Below the pieces are notes generated by a model. That model saw nothing but the letters and a program-made list of their open reading frames with translations, searched no databases and was not told the origin of the DNA. Of a DNA stretch of 10,005 nucleotides, positions 1-6,639 are shown piece by piece (the stretch's first letter is position 1; each line of letters opens with the position of its first letter). The position numbers and the translations under genes were made by a program. This DNA comes from an uncultured Brevundimonas sp. (GTDB taxonomy: Bacteria; Pseudomonadota; Alphaproteobacteria; Caulobacterales; Caulobacteraceae): assembly GCF_943913055.1 (NCBI RefSeq), contig NZ_CALTWS010000098.1:1-10005 (forward strand). Direction: 5' to 3'.

Positions 1-50
1 GTCCCGATCCAGGTCCGCGTTTCGGCGATGACGTCGGCGCGGCGGATCAT
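1..50 (-). CDS. NlpC/P60-type phage cell-wall peptidase, first 16 codons only
   Basis: An ATG at 50-48 opens a frame that runs off the left edge and reads MIRRADVIAETRTWIG. It overlaps the stop of the hub gene in an ATGA arrangement, so it is probably translated by coupling; a G-rich stretch lies upstream but is not a clear Shine-Dalgarno site. The start resembles the N-terminus of phage NlpC/P60 cell-wall peptidases (TIGR02219 type), in which an alpha helix ending in a Trp-Ile-Gly-Thr-like turn precedes the catalytic cysteine. That family normally follows DUF2460 and DUF2163 genes, as gene 14 does in the Rhodobacter gene transfer agent, where the enzyme helps the tail tip through peptidoglycan. 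The catalytic residues lie outside the window, so the call rests on 16 residues plus gene order. Confidence 0.7.
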   Translation of the reverse strand, partial: MIRRADVIAETRTWIG

Positions 51-934
51 GTGCGCTGGCCCCCGTCGTTGTTCTCGCCCTGTTTGGCGTAGGTGATCGC
101 GTAGTCGTTGCCCGGCATGTGCGGGAAGCCGCCGAAGTTTTCGCCGTTGGCGAAGCGATCGACACAGGTCGGGAAGGTGTTGTCGCATCCGATCGTCACC
201 GCGAACGCGTCGCCGACCTGGACGTCCCGACCCATCGGAAGCATGAGCGTCAGGGTGGCGATGGACCCGGCCAGGGCATGGTCGTTCAGCTCGACCGCGA
301 TCCCGTCATTGTCGCCGCTGGTCCAGACCAGACGCCCCCGCGCCAACGCCCCCGCCGTGAAGGCGGAGAGGCCCGACGCGGCGATTTCGAAGGCGTTCGC
401 CACCGTGGTCACCACGCCGCTCCCGTGACGCCCTGCGGCCGTCAGATCGACGCCGCAGCGGCTATCACCCAGGGACCAGGCGCAGCCCCGTCCGAAGATC
501 CGGCCCGCAGCCTGGTCAAGCCGCGTGGCCAGGCCGCGCATTTCCGACGTGAACGCGATCTGGCCGCGCGTCACCTGGCCCAGATAGCCCTTCCGCAGGA
601 TCGTCCGCTGGGACGTGTCAGCCCAGTTCACGCGATAGATCGTGACTTCGGCGTCGTCGAAGCGACCGCCGTTCAGGTCGGCTTCCGTCAACCCGTCCGC
701 GCTCAAGGCGCCAGACACGTCCAGGTTCGAAACCGACAGACCCAGCTGGTCCTGGATGGCGGTCGCGGTGAAGCCCGTCGCCGCCGCGTAGGTCACGCCC
801 GCGAAGACCAGGTCCAGGTCATGGTCCGTGAATCCCATGATCACGCCGTCGCGCCGTTCGATGCGCCAACAATGCGCGAGCGTCGTGAAACCGCCCGCCA
901 GGTGGGCCGCCAGGCCCGCGTCCAGAACCTTCAT
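47..934 (-). CDS. DUF2163 / phage BR0599 family baseplate hub protein
   Basis: This 295-residue protein matches the DUF2163 plus phage_BR0599 architecture (TIGR02218), equivalent to gene 13 (hub) of the Rhodobacter gene transfer agent. The N-terminal part (about residues 10-145) holds a Phe-Thr-Asp-His-Asp motif at 35-39 that is typical of the family. The C-terminal part (about 180-280) carries the signature around NFGGFPHMPGND at 266-277. Four cysteines (C151, C160, C250, C257) flank this domain; in lambda gpL, a tail-tip protein, clustered cysteines bind an iron-sulfur cluster, and I infer a similar site here. The start ATG overlaps the stop of the previous gene (ATGA) and has a GAGG ribosome site about 8 bases upstream. 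The hub should connect the tail tube to the tip and host-recognition proteins, probably encoded beyond the left edge. Confidence 0.88.
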   Translation of the reverse strand: MKVLDAGLAAHLAGGFTTLAHCWRIERRDGVIMGFTDHDLDLVFAGVTYAAATGFTATAIQDQLGLSVSNLDVSGALSADGLTEADLNGGRFDDAEVTIYRVNWADTSQRTILRKGYLGQVTRGQIAFTSEMRGLATRLDQAAGRIFGRGCAWSLGDSRCGVDLTAAGRHGSGVVTTVANAFEIAASGLSAFTAGALARGRLVWTSGDNDGIAVELNDHALAGSIATLTLMLPMGRDVQVGDAFAVTIGCDNTFPTCVDRFANGENFGGFPHMPGNDYAITYAKQGENNDGGQRT

Positions 935-1521
935 TCGCGGACCTCGATCAGGTCGATCTGCGGGACCACCATCTGGTCATAGGCGTTCGTCTGGACGGGA
1001 AGCCGATCGGTATCGAACCGGCAAGGGACGTCGAACTGGAAGGTCGCCGTGGGAGTCGCCGCCGGCGGGCTCGCGAAGGTGACCCGGCCGGTCAGATAGT
1101 CGATCGACGACGGGGTCACCGGCGAGCCGGACACCTTGATCGTCACCGTCCCGGTCACCGGCTTCGTGATGGTCCTGACATACTCGCTCCCGCCCCGGAC
1201 GTAGCGTTTGACCATCTGGAAGACCGTCGTGGTCACAGGGACCATGACGACGTCGGTGGCGTCGAAATCGGCCCAGTCCTTGAACCGGAAGGACTGGGCC
1301 TTTCCGCCCACGACATAGAAATGGGACACGACGTCCGCCATCTGAGCGCGGGTGCGGATGCCCGTCGAAATGTCCCAGCTCCCGCGCGCCTTGGCCCAGT
1401 TCGAGTTCCGGTTTTCCGCGCCGCTGGCCAGGGTGACGACTTGCGTCGAGAACCCAGGACCGCCGGTCGCACCGCGCGCGACGGCGGGCGGAAACGAGAT
1501 ATTCAGGAAGGGGCTGGGCAT
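931..1521 (-). CDS. DUF2460 family distal tail protein
   Basis: This 196-residue protein matches the DUF2460 family (TIGR02217; gene 12 of the Rhodobacter gene transfer agent, a distal tail protein). The N-terminus reads MPSPFLNISFPPAVARGATGG, where family members typically have F-P-x-x-I-x-x-G-A-x-G-G. An N-R-N-S-x-W segment (38-42) and the helix at about 56-70 with RAQMADVVSHFYVVGGKAQSF-like content are also typical, followed by a beta-rich C-terminal half. The start lies two bases after the tape measure stop, with no strong ribosome site, so translational coupling is likely. The role is to form the ring that joins tube to hub. The assignment follows from family features and from its position between the tape measure and DUF2163 genes. 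Confidence 0.9.
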   Translation of the reverse strand: MPSPFLNISFPPAVARGATGGPGFSTQVVTLASGAENRNSNWAKARGSWDISTGIRTRAQMADVVSHFYVVGGKAQSFRFKDWADFDATDVVMVPVTTTVFQMVKRYVRGGSEYVRTITKPVTGTVTIKVSGSPVTPSSIDYLTGRVTFASPPAATPTATFQFDVPCRFDTDRLPVQTNAYDQMVVPQIDLIEVRE

Positions 1522-1523
1522 GG

Positions 1524-4106
1524 TCAGGTCACCCGACTTGCCATCTGGACCATCCGCATCATCTGGGCCGCGATCTGGGCCTTGCTGTTCTGGAAGGACG
1601 CCGGGTCACGCGCGACGATCGTGATCGGCATGGACGCCGGGATCACCTCGCGGCGGGACCGGGCCATGTCCTGCGATCGGACGGCGTCGAAGACCTGGGC
1701 GCCGCGCGGAAGATTGACCAGCTCGCGCCCGCTTTCGCCGACCCAGGTCAGACCGCCGCGCCAATAGTTCGTCCCCTGGGCGTTGCCGGGCAGAGCGCCG
1801 CCGCCGACACCGCCGATCCCGTAAACCGTCCCCCCGCCTGATCCCCCGGTCCCCGGCTTAAAGGCACCGGTGACGCTATTCCAGATTTGGCTGAACAGGC
1901 CTTTGGAGTTCGTGATGGTCGGAAGATCACTCCCGAACAGCGCGTTCTTCAGCGGGTTCAGCGCGGCCAGCCGGACGAACTCCGCCATGATGTCGCGGAT
2001 CGCCGACGCGCCCGCGTCCTTCCACTCCGCCCAGCCCGTCTTACCCCTGGCGATCAGGTCGCCGAAGGTGTCGAAGACGCCGATGGCCCCTTCCTTCAGC
2101 GAGGCCAGCGCGCGCGTATTGCCCTGACGATCGGCCGCAGCCGCAGCCATCGCCCGCCGGCGAGCCTCCGCCTCCGCTTCGGTTTCCGCGACCACCTGGC
2201 GCTGGGCCTCAACCCGCGCCTGGGCGTTCGTCAACCCTGCGGATTCGAACTGGCCGATCAGCTCCCGAAGATGAAGCTCGCGATCCAGGGCGTCGGTGTT
2301 GTCGCCGCGCGCCTCCGCCAGGGCGCGCTGTTGCCGAAGCCGCAGATCGTCCATTCGGGCGGCCCGCTGTTCGGCCTCCGCCGCCAGCGCCCGCGCCCGG
2401 TTCGTCGCCTCCGCCTGGAAGGTCGCCGCGACCTGGGCTTCGGCGTCCACGCGCGCCTGGGCTTCCGGGATGCCCATGCTGATCAGGCGCGCCGTGACCT
2501 CCCGGACCTGAAGCTGGCGTTCCAGTTCGGTCGTTTCCTCGCCCCGCAGCTTCGCCAGGCTGATCTGGGTCTGAAGCTGATAGTTCGCGAGCTGGTCCGC
2601 GCGCCGGGCCGCCTGTTCGGCGTCACGGGCCGCGTCACGCGCCGCCGACGCGCCCGAAGACCCGCCCCCGCCGCCACGGGCGCCGCCGTTGTTCGTGACG
2701 CGGTCGCGGGCAAGCTGGGCGGCCTGGTTACGTCCGGCTTCGGCCGCAGCGTCGGCGCGCTGGCGGCGCTGATCCAGGATCGCCTGACCTTCCCGGCCAT
2801 AGGTGTCATAGATCCCCTGGGTGCGAGCATCTAGCGGGCGGCCGTTCTCGCGCTGGCCACGTTCGATTGAGCTGCGACGGTCGATGATCTGTTGAAGGCG
2901 CTCGCCTTCGTCCAGATATAGGAACTCGCCCAGTTTGGTGATCGCGTTCGAAATCGAGTTTCCGATTGCGTCCCAGGCATTGGTGATCGCGCCGGCGTTT
3001 TCGGCGTGTTTCGCGACAGCACCGTCCAAGGCTTCCAGCAACAGCTTCTGGGCGCCCAACAGATCACCAGACCGGACCAGGCTGTCGATCTGATCAAGGG
3101 TCTTCTGGTCCAGCAGCCCCATGGTCCGGGTCAGATCGCGGCCGGCCTTATCCGGTTCGAGCATGGCCTTGGCTAGGGATTGGGTGGCCGCTTCGGCGTC
3201 CAGCCCCATGACGGAGGCATAGTCCTTCCCGATCGCGATCAGATCAGTCAGGACTTCGCCGCCGATCCGGCCGGTCGCGAGATAGGCCGCAGCCTGCTTC
3301 TGAGCGGCCGAAACAGAGATATCGCCCTGTTCAGCCCCCGCGACCGTGAGCGCCTTAAGTTCTTCGGCCGTCAAGCCCGCCGTTCGGCCGATGCCGGACA
3401 CGGCGCGCTCATAGGCGGCGTTCGATGCCTCGCCAGCCGCCCAGGCCGCGCCAAGTCCGATCACCGCGCCCGCGACAACAGCCACGGCGGCCCCGGCCGC
3501 CACCATGGACGCGCTCACCTTGAAACCGCCGGTCGCAATGGCGTCCAAGATTTGCGGCCCCTGCTGAATCGCCACCATTCCGGGACTGATACCGCCGCCC
3601 AGACTCGTGAAGACGTCCGCCCCTTGCCGCGCCAGGTTCAGCCCCGCGTTCCGCCGCTGGGCCAGCGAGACGACGTTGCCGTTCCGCTTGATCGCTTCGG
3701 TCGTTTCATCGAACCGCTGGCGAGACAGGGCTTGAGCCGCCGCGTGTTCCTTGAGCGTGATCGCGTCGCGCTTGAGAAGGGTGTCGTATTCCCGCAGCTC
3801 TTCGTTCAGCCGTTGCTGGGCGGCGAACGTGGGATCAAGCGCGCCCCGCAGGGCATTGGCCTTCGCCTTGTCCGAAGCGACCTGACGGGCGTTGAACCGT
3901 TCCTGGGCCGCGATGACGTTCCCGCCGGTGGCCACGGACGACTTTAGGGCCTGTTCGTGTTTCTGGGCGGCGGCCGTAGCGTCGGCGGCGCCGCGCGCGC
4001 CCTTTTCATAGGCGTTTTCCAGCGACGTCCCGACGTCGGCGGCGTCCCGCTGGACCTCCGCCTTGCCTTCGGTCTGGAGTCGGATCGCGACGTTCTTCGT
4101 GGGCAT
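1524..4106 (-). CDS. Phage tail tape measure protein
   Basis: This is the largest gene (860 residues), next to the tail assembly chaperone, as expected for a lambda gpH-type tape measure. Residues 1-150 are helical and rich in Ala, Gln and charged residues. Residues 150-400 resemble the TMP_2 domain, with a hydrophobic Ala/Val/Gly stretch at about 197-225 that could enter the host inner membrane. A Gly-rich break at 473-487 precedes a long coiled coil (488-660) with two copies of a 79-residue repeat. The C-terminus has a Gly-rich linker (751-771) and the motif TWVGESGRELVNLPRGAQVF (787-806), common at the end of lambda-type tape measures. The start has a GAGG site nine bases upstream, and the stop of the frameshifted chaperone lies 10 bases before it. 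At the usual 0.15 nm per residue the tail would be about 130 nm long; that figure is an inference. Confidence 0.95.
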   Translation of the reverse strand: MPTKNVAIRLQTEGKAEVQRDAADVGTSLENAYEKGARGAADATAAAQKHEQALKSSVATGGNVIAAQERFNARQVASDKAKANALRGALDPTFAAQQRLNEELREYDTLLKRDAITLKEHAAAQALSRQRFDETTEAIKRNGNVVSLAQRRNAGLNLARQGADVFTSLGGGISPGMVAIQQGPQILDAIATGGFKVSASMVAAGAAVAVVAGAVIGLGAAWAAGEASNAAYERAVSGIGRTAGLTAEELKALTVAGAEQGDISVSAAQKQAAAYLATGRIGGEVLTDLIAIGKDYASVMGLDAEAATQSLAKAMLEPDKAGRDLTRTMGLLDQKTLDQIDSLVRSGDLLGAQKLLLEALDGAVAKHAENAGAITNAWDAIGNSISNAITKLGEFLYLDEGERLQQIIDRRSSIERGQRENGRPLDARTQGIYDTYGREGQAILDQRRQRADAAAEAGRNQAAQLARDRVTNNGGARGGGGGSSGASAARDAARDAEQAARRADQLANYQLQTQISLAKLRGEETTELERQLQVREVTARLISMGIPEAQARVDAEAQVAATFQAEATNRARALAAEAEQRAARMDDLRLRQQRALAEARGDNTDALDRELHLRELIGQFESAGLTNAQARVEAQRQVVAETEAEAEARRRAMAAAAADRQGNTRALASLKEGAIGVFDTFGDLIARGKTGWAEWKDAGASAIRDIMAEFVRLAALNPLKNALFGSDLPTITNSKGLFSQIWNSVTGAFKPGTGGSGGGTVYGIGGVGGGALPGNAQGTNYWRGGLTWVGESGRELVNLPRGAQVFDAVRSQDMARSRREVIPASMPITIVARDPASFQNSKAQIAAQMMRMVQMASRVT
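2187..2576 (-). repeat. Two-copy 79-residue repeat inside the tape measure coiled coil
   Basis: Residues 511-561 and 590-640 of the tape measure align at a fixed offset of 79 residues. Both follow the pattern L-x-K/E-x-R-G-(acidic)-x-T-x-x-L-x-R-x-L-x-x-R-E, then Gly, then AQARV-x-A-x-x-Q-V. The copies have diverged, so the duplication is old. Duplications of this kind are a known way for tape measures to gain tail length; that interpretation is inferred. Confidence 0.75.
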
Positions 4107-4116
4107 TCGCGATCCT

Positions 4117-4811
4117 CTAGGCTTCGGCCGGACGCATCGCGGCGACCAGCAGGCTTTCGACGGGGGCCAGGACGCTGGCCAGCAAAGGGCCGGCCGCTCC
4201 GGTCATCTGGGCGGTCAGGATCACGGCGGTGTAGTCCAGGCCGATCACCCCGGTCGGGACGGCCCGGACCTGGCCTTGGCAGGCCTTGATCACTTCCCAG
4301 ACGCGGACGCCGTCATCCGTGGTCGGTTCGTTCAGGCCGTAGGGGCACTCTCGGCAGGTGCTGGGACAGGCACGGCAGTAGTCTTCGCCGCCGCCGAAGT
4401 GCCATTCAGCGAGGGCGATGAGACGTTTTTTTCCGCATCCCGGACCAGGATGGGGACCACATATTCCCGATCGAACTTGTCGAAGATGTCCAGGCTCTGG
4501 CGCAACAGCAGGGTCAGGTTGGCTTCCGTCATGGGAAGCGGCTCGCCGTCCTGGTCGCCCACGCCCTCCCAGTCCAGGGCGCCCCACACCAGGCAACCGA
4601 CCGTGAAAGCGAACTCCGCATCCGCCTGGACGGACCCTCCGTTCGGGGCCAGGTCGGCGGCGATCAGATCGGCCGCGATCTTGTGGACTTCGCCGGCGGC
4701 GCGACGGCCGGCCAGCAGCATGACGGCGTCGGCGGGCTTGAGAAGGACACGAACGCCAGGTGCAAGATCCTTCCATTCGGCTTCGGTGACGGCGGGCGCG
4801 AGTTTGAGCAT
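4117..4811 (-). CDS. Tail assembly chaperone, -1 frameshifted long form (gpGT-like)
   Basis: I predict that a fraction of ribosomes slip back one base at the A AAA AAC heptamer (4431-4425) and continue to the TAG at 4119-4117. The product would have 129 residues of the short chaperone followed by 102 new ones, about 231 in all, with base 4425 read twice. The new part starts RLIALAEWHFGG, has a cysteine motif C-x2-C-x3-C-x2-C (residues 146, 149, 153, 156 of the fusion), and ends in a mainly Ala/Leu/Val helical region. It has no ribosome site or start of its own near the junction, and it ends 10 bases before the tape measure. This matches the lambda G/GT layout, where G binds the tape measure and the T part recruits tube subunits. 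I do not recognise the T-like part as a named family. Frameshift efficiency cannot be judged from sequence. Confidence 0.8.
4332..4811 (-). CDS. Tail assembly chaperone, short form (gpG-like)
   Basis: This 159-residue protein lies between the tail tube and tape measure genes, the usual place for the gpG-type chaperone. It starts MLKLAPAVTEAEWKDLAPGV, a fold entry common among chaperones that carry a substrate-like N-terminal strand. Residues 23-60 and 65-80 are helical, and residues 95-118 form a Leu-rich helix ending at a Phe-Asp-Lys-Phe turn. The last 30 residues (after N129) are low-complexity Ala/Pro/Thr and probably matter little; they share DNA with the frameshifted reading frame. An AGGGG ribosome site lies about six bases before the ATG. 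The protein should coat the tape measure in the cytoplasm before tube assembly and not remain in the virion. Assignment is by position, frameshift layout and general character rather than by a strong motif. Confidence 0.82.
   Translation of the reverse strand: MLKLAPAVTEAEWKDLAPGVRVLLKPADAVMLLAGRRAAGEVHKIAADLIAADLAPNGGSVQADAEFAFTVGCLVWGALDWEGVGDQDGEPLPMTEANLTLLLRQSLDIFDKFDREYVVPILVRDAEKNVSSPSLNGTSAAAKTTAVPVPAPAESAPTA
4425..4431 (-). promoter_or_regulatory. -1 ribosomal frameshift slippery heptamer (A AAA AAC)
   Basis: The minus strand has seven A residues then C (4432-4425). In the chaperone frame the codons are GAA AAA AAC (residues 127-129), which places the canonical X-XXY-YYZ heptamer A AAA AAC exactly in phase. 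A slip of one base enters the frame that continues 102 codons to 4117. A possible structure downstream (5-bp stem 4399-4395 with 4387-4383, extended by 4403-4400 with 4377-4374) begins about 21 bases after the heptamer. That spacer is longer than the usual 5-9 bases, so its role is doubtful. Confidence 0.8.
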
Positions 4812-4844
4812 GGTTTCCCCTTGAACGGTCTGGAAGCCAGCGAT

Positions 4845-4870
4845 GCGACCGCCGTTCGCACGGCGGTCGC
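4845..4870 (-). other. Strong RNA hairpin with GNRA loop after the tail tube gene
   Basis: In the 69-base gap between the tail tube stop (4881) and the chaperone start (4811), bases 4845-4855 are perfectly complementary to 4860-4870. In the minus-strand RNA this gives an 11-bp, mostly G-C stem capped by GCGA, a GNRA tetraloop. No U-run follows, so it does not look like a full intrinsic terminator. It could stop exonucleases and stabilise the upstream tube message, or lower read-through into the chaperone, which is needed in far fewer copies. The function is inferred; the complementarity is seen directly. Confidence 0.75.
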
Positions 4871-4880
4871 GAAGCGGCGG

Positions 4881-6167
4881 CTAGTAGGTGGTCTGGTCAT
4901 TGACCAGGGTGATGATGCAGGTCTTGCCCAGCGTGGCGTGCTGGGAGGCCTGCCACGCGAAGGTGGCCTGGACGCCGGCGGGTCCGGCCACGGGAACCTT
5001 CGGCTTGGGAAGCGATACCTTGGGGACGCGGATGACCAGGGTCTTCCCGGCCCCGATCGACCAGCGGTGGACCAGATCGACGGGCGTCCCGGCGGCGGCC
5101 AGGTCCATGAGCGTCGTGTTTGCGAAGCGCACCACGATTTCGCCGGACACCGCGACCATGCCTGGATCGACGCCGGCGATCCGGCCGTCCGACCGGATCA
5201 CTTCGACCTTGTCCATGTTGTTCGAATAGTTGAACCGGCCGGACACCAGGTCGCCCAGCGGGACGCCGTCGCGCTCGATCTGGCCGCTGAACTGGCTGAA
5301 ACGCTCGATCGCCAGAGTCGCGGGCGTCCCGGCGGCCGTGGCCCCCGCCCGCGTCTCGCCCTGGGCGATCACGCCGATCGTGGCGTTCAGGTTGCCCGAC
5401 CGTTGCAGGGGGATCGCGATCGTATTGGCGGCGGCGCCGAAGTTCATCGCATAGGTGGGAACTTCGGGCATTCCGACTTCGGCGGAAAAGGTCGGAAGGA
5501 CCAGGGCGCCGGACTGGAAGACGTGATTGTAGGGGCCGGTCGCCGCGCCGCCAGTCAGGGTGGCGCCGGACACGGTCGCGTTCGTGGCGGGGGACGTCCC
5601 GGCCACGATCGTCATGGCGTTCCCCGCCGTCCCGACCACGTCATAGGTGATCAGAATCTGGGTTCCGGCCAGGTTGGCCGCATAGCTGGCGACCGCGACG
5701 CCGGCGACCGCGCTTGCGTTCAGCGCGATCACGGCGTTCGCCACAGTCTCCGCCAGGTTCGCCCCGATCTTGATCTGGTTCGCGGTCGGCGTGGTGGTGA
5801 CGAAGGTGAAGGCCTGGCCGCCCACCGTCAGGATCGCGTTGGCGGTCGGCTGGGCGCTGAACGTGTAGCTCCCCGTCGCCGCGACGCCCTGGGTGGACGT
5901 CGGCGCGCCCATCAAGGCTTTCAGCCACAGCCCGAAGTTCCGCAGGTCCAAGGGGACCACGACGTCGCCTTCGTTATTGATCACGTCCTGAGACGGCGCC
6001 TGCGGCTCGCGGCCGTAGCCCAGCAGGTCGCTTTCGATCAGGCCCTGTTCTTCGCCCAGGGCTTCGGTGACGATCGGGAACTTCGTGTATCCGCTCGCGG
6101 GCGGAACGCCGTAGGTGGATTCAAAGGCCAATGCCATGCTGACATTGGCGCCGCGCGCGCGGGCCAT
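4881..6167 (-). CDS. Phage tail tube (major tail) protein with an extra inserted domain
   Basis: This 428-residue protein resembles the phage tail tube family Phage_tube_2. The N-terminus (1-90) has the typical opening with an E-S-T-Y-G turn (16-20) and a segment around LRNFGLWLKALMGAPT (75-90). The family pattern resumes at about residue 213 with YNHVFQSGALVLPTFSAEVG, then Y-A-M-N-F-G (239-244) and a beta-rich remainder. Between these lies a separate Thr/Ala/Val-rich domain (about 97-210) not required by the tube fold. The protein should form the stacked rings of a non-contractile tail. A GGAGAG ribosome site lies about seven bases before the ATG, the clearest in the window and in keeping with a high-copy product. 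Position before the chaperone and tape measure supports the call. Confidence 0.9.
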   Translation of the reverse strand: MARARGANVSMALAFESTYGVPPASGYTKFPIVTEALGEEQGLIESDLLGYGREPQAPSQDVINNEGDVVVPLDLRNFGLWLKALMGAPTSTQGVAATGSYTFSAQPTANAILTVGGQAFTFVTTTPTANQIKIGANLAETVANAVIALNASAVAGVAVASYAANLAGTQILITYDVVGTAGNAMTIVAGTSPATNATVSGATLTGGAATGPYNHVFQSGALVLPTFSAEVGMPEVPTYAMNFGAAANTIAIPLQRSGNLNATIGVIAQGETRAGATAAGTPATLAIERFSQFSGQIERDGVPLGDLVSGRFNYSNNMDKVEVIRSDGRIAGVDPGMVAVSGEIVVRFANTTLMDLAAAGTPVDLVHRWSIGAGKTLVIRVPKVSLPKPKVPVAGPAGVQATFAWQASQHATLGKTCIITLVNDQTTY

Positions 6168-6201
6168 GGTTTCTCTCCGGGTTGTTCGTGGGGGTGGACG
6201 G

Positions 6202-6633
6202 TCAGCCCAGGGGGGACTGGACCGTGTATTCGGCGGTGATCACCGTCGAAGCCCATTCGGCGGTATCGGAGCCGGGCGTTTCGAGGGCTTCCAGGTCGGG
6301 GAACTCTTCGACCAGCCAGTCCACCAGGCCGCCCAGCGTCCGGTTGGCCGTGATGGCCGCGCCGATCGTCGAAAGCATGATGTCCAGGACTTCGTGACGG
6401 GTCTTCGTCGGCGACGCATAGGCGGCCAGCTCGAGGACGATCCCGTGACTGTAGATGCGGTAATACGGCGAGCTGCCTTCGCCGACGACTTCGGCCGATC
6501 CCGACCGGACGTTGACCGCGCCACCCGGCCCGATCGACGCCGCCTTGCTGGGTTCGAACCTGACGTCCGCGCCAGGCAAGGCCTGGTCGATCAGCGCCGT
6601 CACGGCGTCCAGCACCTGCTTACGACGGCTCAT
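6202..6633 (-). CDS. Tail terminator-like protein (often mislabelled acyl-CoA transferase)
   Basis: This 143-residue protein lies just before the tail tube gene, where the terminator that caps the tube (like lambda gpU or gene 8 of the Rhodobacter gene transfer agent) is expected. The N-terminus (MSRRKQVLDAVTALIDQALPG) is a helix of the kind that opens this family. A central strand with Y-Y-R-I-Y-S-H-G-I-V-L-E-L (57-69) precedes a helix with R-H-E-V-L-D-I-M-L-S-T-I (79-90), and the C-terminus (VITAEYTVQS) matches the final strand typical of terminators. Homologues in alphaproteobacterial phages are often named acyl-CoA transferase in databases, which I regard as wrong. The gap to the preceding stop is six bases. 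The call depends on position and general fold rather than a diagnostic residue. Confidence 0.7.
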   Translation of the reverse strand: MSRRKQVLDAVTALIDQALPGADVRFEPSKAASIGPGGAVNVRSGSAEVVGEGSSPYYRIYSHGIVLELAAYASPTKTRHEVLDIMLSTIGAAITANRTLGGLVDWLVEEFPDLEALETPGSDTAEWASTVITAEYTVQSPLG

Positions 6634-6639
6634 GGCGTC

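Noticed and set aside
4429..4776. Independent gene in the -1 frame starting at the ATG at 4776
   Set aside because: The part before the slippery site is Arg/Gly/Pro-rich shadow sequence. Only the part after 4425 looks like real protein, and it is better explained by frameshifting.
4683..6239. Long plus-strand open frame of 518 codons opposite the tail tube gene
   Set aside because: It mirrors the minus-strand gene, is rich in Arg, Gly, His and Asp as expected for the complement of GC-biased codons, and has no family features. The same holds for plus-strand frames at 119-982, 1887-2834, 3180-3947, 6115-7389, 7205-8188, 7950-8738 and 8566-9666.
6202..6633. Acyl-CoA transferase function
   Set aside because: The name is common for such phage proteins in databases, but 143 residues between neck and tube genes fits a tail terminator, and no transferase motif is visible.
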